This document shows, one piece after another, positions 17,417 through 26,738 of a stretch of DNA of 64,000 nucleotides (position 1 is its first letter; each line of letters starts with the position of its first letter). Both the position numbers and the translations under genes were made by a program. Under the pieces are notes generated by a model. It was not told the origin of the DNA. It worked only from the letters and a program-made list of their open reading frames with translations, and made no database searches. Source of the DNA: Candidatus Thiodiazotropha sp. (ex Codakia rugifera) (GTDB lineage Bacteria; Pseudomonadota; Gammaproteobacteria; Chromatiales; Chromatiaceae); NCBI GenBank assembly GCA_025656675.1, contig JAHXHN010000002.1, positions 723,302 to 787,301 of the forward strand. The letters are read 5' to 3'.

Positions 17417-18216
17417 CGCTGCTTCAGTATCTTCGCTGCCTGATAGGCATACTGGCCCGTGAGGCATTGCGATTTCTCCACCAGCGTGAGCGTTTCTTCG
17501 GTGCCCTGGTACGTCCTCTGGTCTGGCTGTTCATCTTTGCAGCAGGGTTTCGCTCGGTACTGGGCGTGTCGATCATCCCTCCCTATGAGACCTATATCCT
17601 CTATGAGGAGTATATTGTCCCGGGTCTGGCGGCAATGATCCTGTTGTTCAGTGGCATGCAGAGTTCACTCTCCATGGTCTATGACCGGGAGATGGGCAGT
17701 ATGCGGATGTTGATGGTCAGTCCATTCCCCCGCTGGTATCTGCTGTTTTGCAAGTTGATCGCCGGCTCCCTGGTTTCGATCGCACAGGTCTATCTATTCC
17801 TGTTTATCGCCTGGTTTTGGGAAGTGGAGCCACCTATGGTCGGTTACCTAATGGTTTTTCCGGCCCTGCTGTTATCCGGTTTGATGCTGGGTGCACTCGG
17901 TTTGCTGCTCTCCTCGGCAATCAAACAGCTGGAAAACTTTGCCGGGGTGATGAACTTTGTGATCTTCCCGATGTTTTTTGCCTCATCAGCCCTCTATCCC
18001 TTGTGGCGAATCAAGGATTCCAGTGTGCTGCTCTACGAAATCTGCCGTTTCAATCCTTTTACCCATGCCGTGGAATTGATCAGGTTCTCGCTGTATGGCG
18101 AGATCAATTGGATAGCACTTTCCGCAGTAGTCGGCTGCCTGTTGCTGTTTATGGCAGGTGCCCTGTATGGCTATGACCCGGCGCGTGGTCTGATGACCCG
18201 CAAGCAGGGTGGATGA
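17413..18216 (+). CDS. ABC-2 type permease of PQQ-associated transporter (PedC-like)
   Basis: 267 residues starting with a TTG that overlaps the ATPase stop. About six membrane segments are visible (VWLFIFAAGF, GLAAMILLFSGM, VYLFLFIAW, LLLSGLMLGALGLLL, MNFVIFPMFF, LLLFMAGALYG). It belongs to the ABC-2 export-type permeases found in alcohol-oxidation loci of pseudomonads (PedC-like). It follows the ATPase as expected for a one-ATPase, one-permease exporter. Confidence 0.9.
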   Translation: MTLLQYLRCLIGILAREALRFLHQRERFFGALVRPLVWLFIFAAGFRSVLGVSIIPPYETYILYEEYIVPGLAAMILLFSGMQSSLSMVYDREMGSMRMLMVSPFPRWYLLFCKLIAGSLVSIAQVYLFLFIAWFWEVEPPMVGYLMVFPALLLSGLMLGALGLLLSSAIKQLENFAGVMNFVIFPMFFASSALYPLWRIKDSSVLLYEICRFNPFTHAVELIRFSLYGEINWIALSAVVGCLLLFMAGALYGYDPARGLMTRKQGG

Positions 18217-18234
18217 ACTGGAGTGTCACTATCA

Positions 18235-18870
18235 ATGAATAAACAATCTGTCATGACTTCAATCATACTCAGCATTAATTTAGTGACGGGGATGAATCTA
18301 GCTCACGCTGCGCCCCGGATGGATGAAGATCCTGATTGGCCCTGTGAGCAGGTCCTGGTGCCGGAAGTTGCGGCTGCCGTGGTGTGGGCCGGTCCTCCTG
18401 TCGCAGGTTTGGAAGATGAGTGGCAGCAGCACAAACGGGTCAATGAGCTGGTGCAAAGTATTAGTACGGCTGAAGCCGATGCAGACACTGTGGAACATGA
18501 GGTCGAAGCATTCGCCTCACTACAGCAACCACAGGAGAAGGATCGAAATCTGACCCTGTTGTTTGCCGGTGTGTTTGAGGTTTTGAGTGACCGGCGCGGG
18601 AAGATGCTCAAGGGTATCAAACGTTATTCCCAGGGCCAGGCGGCACGGGCAAAGAGGCTGGGTGAGGAGATGGATGAGATGATTCGCCTGGAGAACGATA
18701 GCTCCCAGGCGGCTCGAGAAAAACTGGGAATGATGCAGAAAGAGATGAAACTGAAGCAACGCATGTTCGATGAACGGGAAGCTTTCATCCAACATCTTTG
18801 CGAACGCCCGGTCGTGGTTGAGCAAAGACTGGGAATGGTGGCGCGTACAATCGCGGCCTATTTGGATTAA
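18235..18870 (+). CDS. Exported helical protein of unknown function, last gene of PQQ ABC operon
   Basis: 211 residues from ATG 18235 (a GTG at 18223 is also in frame). A signal peptide ends near LAHAAP, then a DWPCEQ motif near the mature N-terminus. The remainder is strongly helical and charged, with likely coiled coil at about 130-185. Two cysteines are present in the mature protein. It starts about 18 bp after the permease stop, so it is probably co-transcribed. I do not recognise a named family; proteins of this look recur next to this ABC set. Confidence 0.72.
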   Translation: MNKQSVMTSIILSINLVTGMNLAHAAPRMDEDPDWPCEQVLVPEVAAAVVWAGPPVAGLEDEWQQHKRVNELVQSISTAEADADTVEHEVEAFASLQQPQEKDRNLTLLFAGVFEVLSDRRGKMLKGIKRYSQGQAARAKRLGEEMDEMIRLENDSSQAAREKLGMMQKEMKLKQRMFDEREAFIQHLCERPVVVEQRLGMVARTIAAYLD

Positions 18871-18956
18871 CAGGCTCTAATAAAAAATCACCAGAGGTTG
18901 CACTAAAAGCACACGCCATTGAGCATAGCTGTTATACAGTCTGAAAGTTGCCCTTT

Positions 18957-19517
18957 ATGACCGATGCATCTGTCCTTGAGACTACACGTCTTCTGCTTCG
19001 CCCGATTGAACTATCGGATTCGCTGGAAATTCAGAAGGCTGCTGGTGCCCGTGAGATCGCCGATACCATGATCTCCCTTCCGCATCCCTATCCCGTTGGA
19101 GGTGTCGAGCGGTACATTGCCTTGCAACAGGCCGAACGAGACGCTGGAGGCTCAGTCACTTTCACCATAAAGCATAAAACGGAAGCTTGGTTCTGTGGCC
19201 TGATTGAGGTGCGTGATATCGATCGCACACACTCACAAGGGGAGCTTAGTTTTTGGCTGGCTATTGAGGCCTGGGGACGCGGTTACATGAGTGAAGCTGT
19301 CCAAACAGTGGTTCAATACGGATTTGAGAGCCTCGACCTTAACCGGCTCTATGCATACCATATGTTGCGCAACCCGGCTTCTGGACGAGTCCTTGAGAAG
19401 AATGGTTTCAAGCAAGAAGGATTACTGCGTCAGCGCGTACGAAAATGGGGACAATTCGAGGACGTGTTGTTGTGGGCCATCCTGCAACATGAGTGGCAGG
19501 ATAAGCTAGATAAGTGA
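18957..19517 (+). CDS. GNAT-family N-acetyltransferase (RimJ/RimL type)
   Basis: 186 residues from ATG 18957. It has the RimJ/RimL pattern ETTRLLLRPIELSDS at the N-terminus, ELSFWLAIEAWGRGYMSEA (acetyl-CoA P-loop region) in the middle, and LNRLYAYHMLRNPASGRVLEKNGF near the end, which is highly typical. It probably acetylates an N-terminus or an amino group of a small molecule; the substrate cannot be told. It starts a patch of unrelated single genes after the PQQ cluster. Confidence 0.88.
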   Translation: MTDASVLETTRLLLRPIELSDSLEIQKAAGAREIADTMISLPHPYPVGGVERYIALQQAERDAGGSVTFTIKHKTEAWFCGLIEVRDIDRTHSQGELSFWLAIEAWGRGYMSEAVQTVVQYGFESLDLNRLYAYHMLRNPASGRVLEKNGFKQEGLLRQRVRKWGQFEDVLLWAILQHEWQDKLDK

Positions 19518-19699
19518 ACCCATCATTAAAGTAAATAGAGTCGACTCGTACAATTGAACAATCACCATTTTGATGTTTCTGTCATTTAACCGTCCATTAA
19601 AGTGGTGTTATATCGTTGCTGGTTCAAACCACGAAGTACAGGTTTAAGGCAGTCAGCGATTTCATCGGTATACATGCCATCCGTGGCAGGTCATAAAGA

Positions 19700-20326
19700 A
19701 TGGTTTATTATTTGAGTATCGGAATTGTATTGGGATTATCTGCCGGTTTTGCTCCAGGTCCACTATTAACACTGGTGATTTCTGAAACGCTTGAACATGA
19801 TGTTAAATCAGGTGTTAAAGTGTCTCTTGCTCCAATTATCACCGATTTACCAATAATTATTTTAACTTTATTCGTTTTTTCACGGCTATCAAGTTTTCAT
19901 GACATACTAGGGGTGGTCTCATTGATTGGTGGCTGTTTTGTTTTATATATGGGGTACGAAAGTCTGCGTTCAAAAGGAGGTGAATTCAATCTTCAAAAGC
20001 CAAAATCCAACTCCTTGAGAAAAGGGATATTAACGAATGCGTTAAGCCCGCACCCTTATTTGTTCTGGCTTAGTGTAGGCGCTCCCGCAATGACGAAGGC
20101 ATTGACTATTAATATTATTTCGCCTTTGTTGTTTATTAGTGGATTTTATATTTGTCTAGTAGGATCAAAAATTTTATTAGCCATACTGGTCGGTAAATCA
20201 AAATCTTTTTTGAGCGGCAACGCGTACCTGTACACAATGCGTTTCCTTGGGTTGGTATTGGGTGTACTGGCATTTGCACTTTTTATAGACGGTTTAAAGC
20301 TGTTGGGGGTATTAGAGATCCAATAA
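19700..20326 (+). CDS. LysE-family amino acid/metabolite exporter
   Basis: 208 residues with six hydrophobic segments. The N-terminus GLSAGFAPGPLLTLVISETL is the LysE/RhtB signature, and a second conserved part is GILTNALSPHPYLFWLSVGAP. The gene is visibly more AT-rich than its neighbours (many ATT, TTA and AAA codons), suggesting acquisition. The ribosome site is weak. The exported compound is unknown. Confidence 0.88.
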   Translation: MVYYLSIGIVLGLSAGFAPGPLLTLVISETLEHDVKSGVKVSLAPIITDLPIIILTLFVFSRLSSFHDILGVVSLIGGCFVLYMGYESLRSKGGEFNLQKPKSNSLRKGILTNALSPHPYLFWLSVGAPAMTKALTINIISPLLFISGFYICLVGSKILLAILVGKSKSFLSGNAYLYTMRFLGLVLGVLAFALFIDGLKLLGVLEIQ

Positions 20327-20415
20327 TGAAAATGCAGCCAATGCATGAATCTGCACCTGATTTGCAATCAATAGCCCATGAAAACAAGAGCGTAATAACT
20401 TGAGTATGATGCTGA

Positions 20416-20724
20416 ATGTCAATAACTATAGAAGGAACGGAAAAACGACCTGATCAAATACCTTATAGGGAGGCGTTTCTCTATTGGTTGAAATTGGGTT
20501 TTGTCAGTTTCGGTGGGCCAGCCGGCCAAATAAGTTTGATGCATCAGGAGTTGGTAGAAAAACGCTGATGGATTTCTGAACATCGCTTTTTGCATGTCCT
20601 TAGTTATACAATGGTTCTACCCAGGCCTGAAGCATAACAACTGACCACTTATATCGGATGGTTGATGTATGGCATTTTAGAGTGGGATAGCTGCTGGCTT
20701 TCTTTTTGTTTTTACCGTCGGTGA
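20416..20724 (+). pseudogene. Decayed N-terminal fragment of a chromate transporter (ChrA family)
   Basis: From ATG 20416 the translation gives [18 protein letters not shown], then a MHQELVEK segment, the N-terminal signature of CHR/ChrA transporters. An in-frame TGA (20566) replaces an Arg codon and a TAA (20635) replaces a Gln codon. After YIGWLMYG the expected GIxAGxLFVxLPS stretch is only found by shifting frame twice around 20680-20715. Only about 100 of roughly 400 residues remain before the next gene begins. This is a clear pseudogene remnant. Confidence 0.8.
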
Positions 20725-20746
20725 ACCTTATTTCGAGCGACAAAAA

Positions 20747-21157
20747 ATGAAACAATGTCGAGAATGCCAGCATAAAGTTTCCGAACAGGCAACAGCTTGT
20801 CCAGGCTGTGGAGCGCCTTACCCGGCAAAGGAAAAATGGGATGGATGGGGTTTTGAATACAAAACGGAAACCACGATTCTTGGGTTACCACTACTTCATG
20901 TTTCTTTCAAGTTCCGCCCAAATCGTCTTCCGGTACCGGCAAAGGGTGTATTTGCAATCGGGCAGTTTGCCTATGGTATCTTTACCCTGTCCCAATTTGG
21001 TGTAGGGGTTATCAGTATTAGTCAGTTCACTATTGCGGGCTATGCTTTGGCGCAGTTTGCTTTTGCTTATTCATTGATTGCCCAGTTTGGGATCTACATT
21101 AACAAGGGTCAGGGCCAGCTGGTAATGAGCTTGGGTAAACTGCTTGGAATGTTCTAA
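20747..21157 (+). CDS. Zinc-ribbon protein with hydrophobic repeat region
   Basis: 136 residues. The N-terminus is a zinc ribbon: CRECxxKVSEQATACPGCG gives two CxxC pairs. After a linker, residues about 65-120 hold four or five 10-11-residue repeats ending in QF (FAIGQF, FTLSQF, VISISQF, YALAQF, SLIAQF). This may form a membrane-embedded or beta-helical stack. There is no catalytic motif. The function is unknown; such proteins are common in bacteria. Confidence 0.8.
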   Translation: MKQCRECQHKVSEQATACPGCGAPYPAKEKWDGWGFEYKTETTILGLPLLHVSFKFRPNRLPVPAKGVFAIGQFAYGIFTLSQFGVGVISISQFTIAGYALAQFAFAYSLIAQFGIYINKGQGQLVMSLGKLLGMF

Positions 21158-21318
21158 CAAAATACTAGTCACTGTTTGCTGGCATAGACTCGGATGTTCC
21201 TCTTCATTGCATACAGATTGGCAGGGCATTTGGTCTAACCAGTCACTCAAGTCGGGGACACTGTGAAATGGTGCTAGCGCTTTATGAGTCAACAGGTATT
21301 TTTGTATAAGGTATTACT

Positions 21319-21651
21319 ATGGCATGGCTTTATCTGGTAGTCGCTGGCTTGTTCGAATGCGGATGGGCGATCGGGCTTAAATATACTGATGGTTTCACAA
21401 AACTTTATCCTTCGCTTCTGACTGTCTCCGCTATGGCCATTAGTTTTTTTCTGCTATCTATAGCCATGAAAACCATTCCTGTAGGCACTGCCTATGCTGT
21501 CTGGACAGGCATTGGAGCAGTAGGCGTCGCGATATTGGGCATGCTATTGTTGGGTGAATCAAAAGACATCCTGCGAATAGTATGCTTACTCCTCATCGTA
21601 TCAGGAATCGTGGGATTAAAACTGGTTTCATCAACATCCGGCACTTCATAA
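21319..21651 (+). CDS. sugE: SMR-family transporter, SugE/Gdx type (guanidinium exporter)
   Basis: 110 residues with four transmembrane helices. Glu13 in [16 protein letters not shown] is the essential proton/substrate site. The sequence [20 protein letters not shown] is the SugE/Gdx signature, distinguishing it from EmrE. Family members exchange guanidinium for protons. No guanidine riboswitch features were found in the preceding 160 bp. Confidence 0.92.
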   Translation: MAWLYLVVAGLFECGWAIGLKYTDGFTKLYPSLLTVSAMAISFFLLSIAMKTIPVGTAYAVWTGIGAVGVAILGMLLLGESKDILRIVCLLLIVSGIVGLKLVSSTSGTS

Positions 21652-21701
21652 CAAACGGGTTATGTCGTTCGCTTTTTCAATTTAAAACTCACACTTTGAA
21701 A

Positions 21702-24700
21702 TTAACCTTCAGTTTCTCCTGTCGCCAACTGCGCCAGTTGTTCGTAGAGTTGATAGCGAGTCCTGATCTGTTGCTGTGCCTGGCGCAAAAAACGTTCGGA
21801 TGCTTCAGGATGGGTTCGCTGCAATACACTGAACCGGGTTTCGGTACTGGCAAAATCCCGATAGGGTATGGAGGGTTCTTTGGAATCGATCTTCAAGGGG
21901 TTCTCTCCCTTTTCGCTGCGTCGAGGATCGTAGCGGAACAGGGGCCAATGACCCGAGTCGACCGCCAGCTCCTGTTGCCGGATGTTGTATGACAGGTCGA
22001 CACCGTGGGCAATGCAGGGGGAGTAGCAGATGATCAATGAGGGGCCGTCGTAGGACTCGGCCTCCAGAAAGATGCGCAGGGTGTGTACATCTTTTGCGCC
22101 AAAAGCGACCTGAGCTACATAGACATTGCCATAGGCCATGGCCATCAGTGCGATATCTTTTTTGTTGGTCGGTTTGCCGCCAGCGGAGAATTTGGCCACT
22201 GCCCCCAATGGAGTGGCCTTGGAAGTCTGGCCACCGGTGTTGGAGTAGGTCTCGGTATCGAGCAACAGGATGTTGACGTTGCGTCCTGTGGAGAGCACGT
22301 GATCGACACCGCCATAGCCGATGTCATAGGCCCAGCCATCGCCGCCTACCAGCCAGACACTCTTCTTCGCCAGGCTGTCGGCGACTGCCAGCAGACTGCT
22401 GGCTTGGGGGGTGCCGATCTGACCCAGTTTCCCCTTCAGGGTTTCGATTCGTTCACGCTGCTCAAAGATAGCGGCCTCATTGTGCTGCTCGGCGCTGAGC
22501 AAGGCCTCAGTGAAATCATCACCCAACTGATCAGCCATCGTGGCAACCAGCTCCTTGGCATATTCACACTGTTTGTCGATGGCTATCCGCATACCCAGAC
22601 CGAACTCCGCATTGTCCTCGAACAGGGAGTTAGACCAGGTTGGACCCCGCCCTTCCGGATTGGTGGTGTAGGGGGTGGTGGGCAGGTTGCCACCATAGAT
22701 CGATGAGCAGCCAGTGGCGTTGGCGATCAGCATCCGATCACCGAAGAGTTGGGTGGCCAGTTTGATGTATGGGGTTTCGCCACAACCGACGCAGGCACCG
22801 GAGAACTCGAATAGGGGTTGCATGATCATCGCCCCTTTAAGGGTGGTCTCCTTCAGACGGCTGCGATCATATTCCGGCAGGCTGAGAAAGAAGTCCCAGT
22901 TGCTACGTTCCTGCTCGTGATAGGTCTGATCCTCAACCATATTCAGGGCCTTACGTTGTGGATTTTGCTTATCCCGAATGGGGCAGATCTCAACACAGAG
23001 GCCGCAACCGGTGCAGTCATCAGGGGCTATCTGGTAACTGATGTGGGTGCCGGGTTCGAAATCCTTGCCACCCTTGACCTGGATATGTAGGAAACTCTCC
23101 GGGGCATCCTCGGTGATGGCTTCCGGAAATACCTTGGAGCGGATGGCGGCATGGGGGCAGACCAATGGGCATTTGCCGCAGTGGGTACAGAGGTCCATCT
23201 CCCACTTCGGCAGCTGCAGGGCGATATTGCGTTTTTCATAGGCCGTGGTGCCCAGTGGCCAGGTGCCATCCGCTGGCATCAGGCTGACGGGTATGTAATC
23301 CCCTTTACCGGCGATAATAAGGGAGGTGACCTGCTGTACAAAAGCTGGGGCGTTGTCAGGCACCACGGACTTGTTCGACACGACTTCCCGGGAGAGTGTC
23401 TGGGGCAGTGGGATTCGATGCAGACCGGCCAGTGCGGCATCGATGGCGGAATAATTGCGATCCAGCAGTCGGGCGCCTTTCCTGCCATAGCTCTTTTTAA
23501 CCGCATCTTTGATCAATTCGATGGCTCTATTCTGCTCCAGCAGGCCAGAAATGGCGAAAAAGCAAGTCTGCATGATGGTGTTGATACGCCGGCCCATGCC
23601 GGTATCAGCAGCAATTTTGTAAGCATCGATGGTGTAGAAACTCAAATTCTTCCCGATCATCTGATGTTGCATCTCTCCTGACAAGCTGTCCCATGCCTGA
23701 TCTGGCTCGATATTGGTGTTGAGTAGAAATACACCGTTGACTTTTGCCTTGTCGAGCATCTGATAACGATCGAGAAAGATGGGTTGGTGGCAGGCAACGA
23801 AGCTTGCTTCATCGGCATCAATCAGGTAGGTGCTGTTGATAGGCTTGGGGCCGAATCGCAAGTGAGAGACGGTGACAGCACCGGATTTTTTGGAGTCATA
23901 TTGAAAATAGCCCTGGGCATGGTTTTCCGTCTCTTCGCCGATGATCTTGATGGAGTTCTTATTGGCTGAAACCGTACCGTCTGCACCGAGACCGTAGAAG
24001 ATACAGGCGGTGACACCCTGGCTGGCAGCCGGTCGAAAATGACTGTCCCAGGGCAAACTTGTCTTGCTGAGGTCGTCAATAATGCCGACAGTGAAGGGGT
24101 TTCTGGGTCTCTCCTGAATCAGCTCATCGAAGATGCCTTTAACCATCGCCGGGGTGAATTCCTTGGACGAGAGTCCATAACGACCGCCGGTGATGCGGGG
24201 CAACCGGTTGCGTCGCCCGTCACTATAGGCCTGAGCGAAGGCCCCCAGAACATCCTTATAGAGCGGTTCCCCGTCAGCACCCGGTTCCTTGGTGCGGTCG
24301 AGTACAGCGATCTTCTGTACGGAATCGGGTATGGCTGTCAGCAGTCGATCGGCGGCGAAGGGGCGGAACAGACGCACCTTGAGCATGCCGAGTTTCTCAC
24401 CTTCAGCGACCAGGTGTTCCACCGTCTCCTGCGCTGCACCGATACCTGAGCCCATCAGTACGATCAGGCGTTCCGGCTTTTCCGTACCGATATATTCGAA
24501 CAGGCTGTAGTGTCGACCGGTGAGTCGGGCAAACCGATTCATCGATGCCTGTAATATATCCGGTGCTTCCGCATAGAAGGGATTGACCGTTTCACGACCC
24601 TGAAAATAGACGTCCGGATTCTGCGAGGTGCCACGGATCACGGGATGATCCGGTGATAGGGCCCGTTCACGGTGAGCCGTCACCCGTGTTTCGTCGATCA

Positions 24701-25280
24701 TGGCCTTAATCGTGTCATGTTCGGGCAAGGCGATCTTGTTCACTTCATGGGAGGTGCGAAACCCATCAAAAAAATGAAGATAAGGAATCCGGCTCTCGAG
24801 GGTGGCTGCTTGTGCAATCAGGGCAAAGTCCGCTACCTCCTGCACACTGGCGGAGCAGAGCAGGGCGTAGCCGGTGGCGCGACAGGCCATCACATCACTG
24901 TGGTCACCGAAAATGGAGAGGGCCTGAGCAGCCAGGGAACGTGCAGAGACATGCAATACCGTCGGGGTCAGTTCCCCGGCGATTTTGTACATATTGGGGA
25001 TCATCAGCAACAGACCCTGGGAAGCGGTAAAAGAGGTTGAGAGTGAACCGGCCTGTAAGGCACCATGTACCGTACCTGCTGCACCTGCCTCACTCTGCAT
25101 CTCGATCACATCCGGTACCGTACCCCAGATATTCTTGATCCCCCTGGCAGACCACTCATCTGACCACTCTCCCATCGGTGAAGCGGGGGTGATGGGATAG
25201 ATGGCGATCACCTCATTGGTTAGGTGGGCGATATGGGCAGCGGCTTCATTGCCGTCGATAGTGACCATTTTCTCGGACAT
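21702..25280 (-). CDS. nifJ: Pyruvate:ferredoxin (flavodoxin) oxidoreductase
   Basis: A single-chain enzyme of 1192 residues that interconverts pyruvate + CoA and acetyl-CoA + CO2 using low-potential electrons. YPITPASPMGEW opens the pyrimidine-binding domain. A gamma domain follows, then two ferredoxin clusters (CTHCGKCPLVCPH and CTGCGLCVEICP). The C-terminal TPP domain has GCGETPY, GDGWAYDIGYGG and DTETYSNTGGQTSK, plus extra cysteines for the third cluster. Full length, ATG start. It is transcribed away from the hydrogenase operon, which suggests shared anaerobic electron flow. It may act in the synthase direction during autotrophy or as a fermentative oxidase. Confidence 0.97.
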   Translation of the reverse strand: MSEKMVTIDGNEAAAHIAHLTNEVIAIYPITPASPMGEWSDEWSARGIKNIWGTVPDVIEMQSEAGAAGTVHGALQAGSLSTSFTASQGLLLMIPNMYKIAGELTPTVLHVSARSLAAQALSIFGDHSDVMACRATGYALLCSASVQEVADFALIAQAATLESRIPYLHFFDGFRTSHEVNKIALPEHDTIKAMIDETRVTAHRERALSPDHPVIRGTSQNPDVYFQGRETVNPFYAEAPDILQASMNRFARLTGRHYSLFEYIGTEKPERLIVLMGSGIGAAQETVEHLVAEGEKLGMLKVRLFRPFAADRLLTAIPDSVQKIAVLDRTKEPGADGEPLYKDVLGAFAQAYSDGRRNRLPRITGGRYGLSSKEFTPAMVKGIFDELIQERPRNPFTVGIIDDLSKTSLPWDSHFRPAASQGVTACIFYGLGADGTVSANKNSIKIIGEETENHAQGYFQYDSKKSGAVTVSHLRFGPKPINSTYLIDADEASFVACHQPIFLDRYQMLDKAKVNGVFLLNTNIEPDQAWDSLSGEMQHQMIGKNLSFYTIDAYKIAADTGMGRRINTIMQTCFFAISGLLEQNRAIELIKDAVKKSYGRKGARLLDRNYSAIDAALAGLHRIPLPQTLSREVVSNKSVVPDNAPAFVQQVTSLIIAGKGDYIPVSLMPADGTWPLGTTAYEKRNIALQLPKWEMDLCTHCGKCPLVCPHAAIRSKVFPEAITEDAPESFLHIQVKGGKDFEPGTHISYQIAPDDCTGCGLCVEICPIRDKQNPQRKALNMVEDQTYHEQERSNWDFFLSLPEYDRSRLKETTLKGAMIMQPLFEFSGACVGCGETPYIKLATQLFGDRMLIANATGCSSIYGGNLPTTPYTTNPEGRGPTWSNSLFEDNAEFGLGMRIAIDKQCEYAKELVATMADQLGDDFTEALLSAEQHNEAAIFEQRERIETLKGKLGQIGTPQASSLLAVADSLAKKSVWLVGGDGWAYDIGYGGVDHVLSTGRNVNILLLDTETYSNTGGQTSKATPLGAVAKFSAGGKPTNKKDIALMAMAYGNVYVAQVAFGAKDVHTLRIFLEAESYDGPSLIICYSPCIAHGVDLSYNIRQQELAVDSGHWPLFRYDPRRSEKGENPLKIDSKEPSIPYRDFASTETRFSVLQRTHPEASERFLRQAQQQIRTRYQLYEQLAQLATGETEG

Positions 25281-25517
25281 ATCCTCTGATCCTGATTCGT
25301 TTATTACTGCCTGAATATGTCGACTCAGGCATTTGTGAAAGTGAGTTATTATTGGTTATGCACGCATTCTGATGCTTGTCAGCCTGCATGGCTGCAAGCC
25401 AATCTGCAGCCATTATTGAGCGGGTGATTGTGTGGTGAATCCATTGTTCTTTCAGTATGAGTTTCCATGCTATCGGTAAGACAAAAAAGTCCCGGTTCAT
25501 TGTCTAGACTTATACGT

Positions 25518-25538
25518 GGGTGGAAATGATCTCCACCC
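25518..25538. promoter_or_regulatory. 7-bp inverted repeat in the nifJ/hydrogenase divergent region
   Basis: GGGTGGA (25518-25524) and TCCACCC (25532-25538) with a 7-nt loop sit 43 bp before the hydrogenase beta-subunit start. This could be an operator or leader hairpin. I found no FNR box or sigma-54 promoter in 25281-25580. Confidence 0.3.
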
Positions 25539-25580
25539 CATCCATGTCGTAGCTTTGGATTTACTCTACGCCCAATCAGG

Positions 25581-26738
25581 ATGATGACCAAGCCCCGCAG
25601 TGGAGAGGCCGTGAACCCACAAGTCACTGATGTCGAGCGTCGACCGGGATTTCTTGCGCGTGATCATTTGCAGAAACTGTTCGATCTCATAATACATAGC
25701 GGTTACAGCATTTTAGGCCCGGTGGTCAGGGATGGTGCCATTGAGTTTTCAGAAATAACCGCTGTGGAGAGTCTTCCTCATGGGGTTGGTAATCAGCAGC
25801 AGCCAGGCCGATATCGTCTACAGCAGGGTGATAGCCCAAGTGTGTTTGCTTGGAATCACGGTCCACAGGGTATCAAGCCTCTCTGTTTTGCACCGAAAGA
25901 ACACCTCTGGTCCGAACAGCATCAAGGAACGGGTTTTCAGTTGACGTTGCCACAACAAAAACCCACTGCTGTGATAGGTGTCAGGGCCTGTGATCTGGCG
26001 GCCCTGGCCATTCAGGATAGACACTTTATGGCAGGTGAAGCCGCTGATCCGCACTACCGGAAGCGGCGCGAACAGCTGTTGTTGATTGGTGTGGATTGCA
26101 GCCACTCGGCAGAGACCTGCTTTTGTGTCTCCACGGGCGATGGTCCTGCATTGGACAAGGGATATGACATCGGCCTGAGTGAATTGAATGAGGGTTTTCT
26201 GATCTGGTCGGGGAGTACGAAAGGTAAGCAGATTATTCACAAACTGTCACTGCAACCCGCCGAAGACAGGCAACTGGAGCAGATGCTTCAGATAACCACA
26301 CAGGCTGCGGGAGCACAACAGCGCCAGCTGCCGGAAGCCGATTTGCTGATGGGGCTTTATCAGCGGCTTGAACATGGCCATTGGTGGGAAGTGGCTGAGC
26401 GATGCCTCTCCTGTGGCAACTGTACAGCAGTCTGCCCAACCTGTTTCTGTTACGACATGCAGCATGAGCTGGCATTGGATGGTAAGCGTGCACAAAGGGT
26501 ACGCCTGTGGAGTTCCTGTTTCAGTGCTGGTCACAGCAGCATGGCCGGTTTTCAGGTGCGCACAAACCCCATGCAACGCTATCGACAGTGGTTGACTCAT
26601 AAACTGGCGGGGTGGCAGGAGCAACAGGGACGCATCGGTTGTACCGGTTGTGGTCGTTGTATTGCCTGGTGTCCGGTTGGTATTGACTTGACCCAGGAAG
26701 CTGCAGCGATTTTATGGGAGGGTAGTCTCGATGTCTGA
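25581..26738 (+). CDS. hydB: [NiFe] hydrogenase (group 3b-like) beta subunit, 4Fe-4S electron-transfer protein
   Basis: 385 residues. A conserved N-terminal half has GVRACDLAALAIQD and CFCVSTGDGP. Two ferredoxin-type clusters follow at about 275-295 (CLSCGNCTAVCPTCFCYD) and 350-365 (CTGCGRCIAWCPVGID). This matches the beta subunit of bidirectional NAD(P)-linked hydrogenase/sulfhydrogenase. It wires the FAD subunit to the small subunit. It overlaps the next gene by 8 bp and begins the hydBGDA-type operon. Confidence 0.92.
   Translation: MMTKPRSGEAVNPQVTDVERRPGFLARDHLQKLFDLIIHSGYSILGPVVRDGAIEFSEITAVESLPHGVGNQQQPGRYRLQQGDSPSVFAWNHGPQGIKPLCFAPKEHLWSEQHQGTGFQLTLPQQKPTAVIGVRACDLAALAIQDRHFMAGEAADPHYRKRREQLLLIGVDCSHSAETCFCVSTGDGPALDKGYDIGLSELNEGFLIWSGSTKGKQIIHKLSLQPAEDRQLEQMLQITTQAAGAQQRQLPEADLLMGLYQRLEHGHWWEVAERCLSCGNCTAVCPTCFCYDMQHELALDGKRAQRVRLWSSCFSAGHSSMAGFQVRTNPMQRYRQWLTHKLAGWQEQQGRIGCTGCGRCIAWCPVGIDLTQEAAAILWEGSLDV

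Noticed and set aside
19616-19640. TGGTTCAAACCA resembling a tRNA T-arm
   Set aside because: No acceptor, D or anticodon arm could be built around it.
21158-21318. Possible guanidine riboswitch ahead of sugE
   Set aside because: No paired ACGR-loop hairpins or other known guanidine-riboswitch core could be found.
22083-22706. Long open frame (207 codons) on the plus strand inside nifJ
   Set aside because: It is antisense to a full-length, motif-complete nifJ and its translation resembles no protein; a shadow frame.
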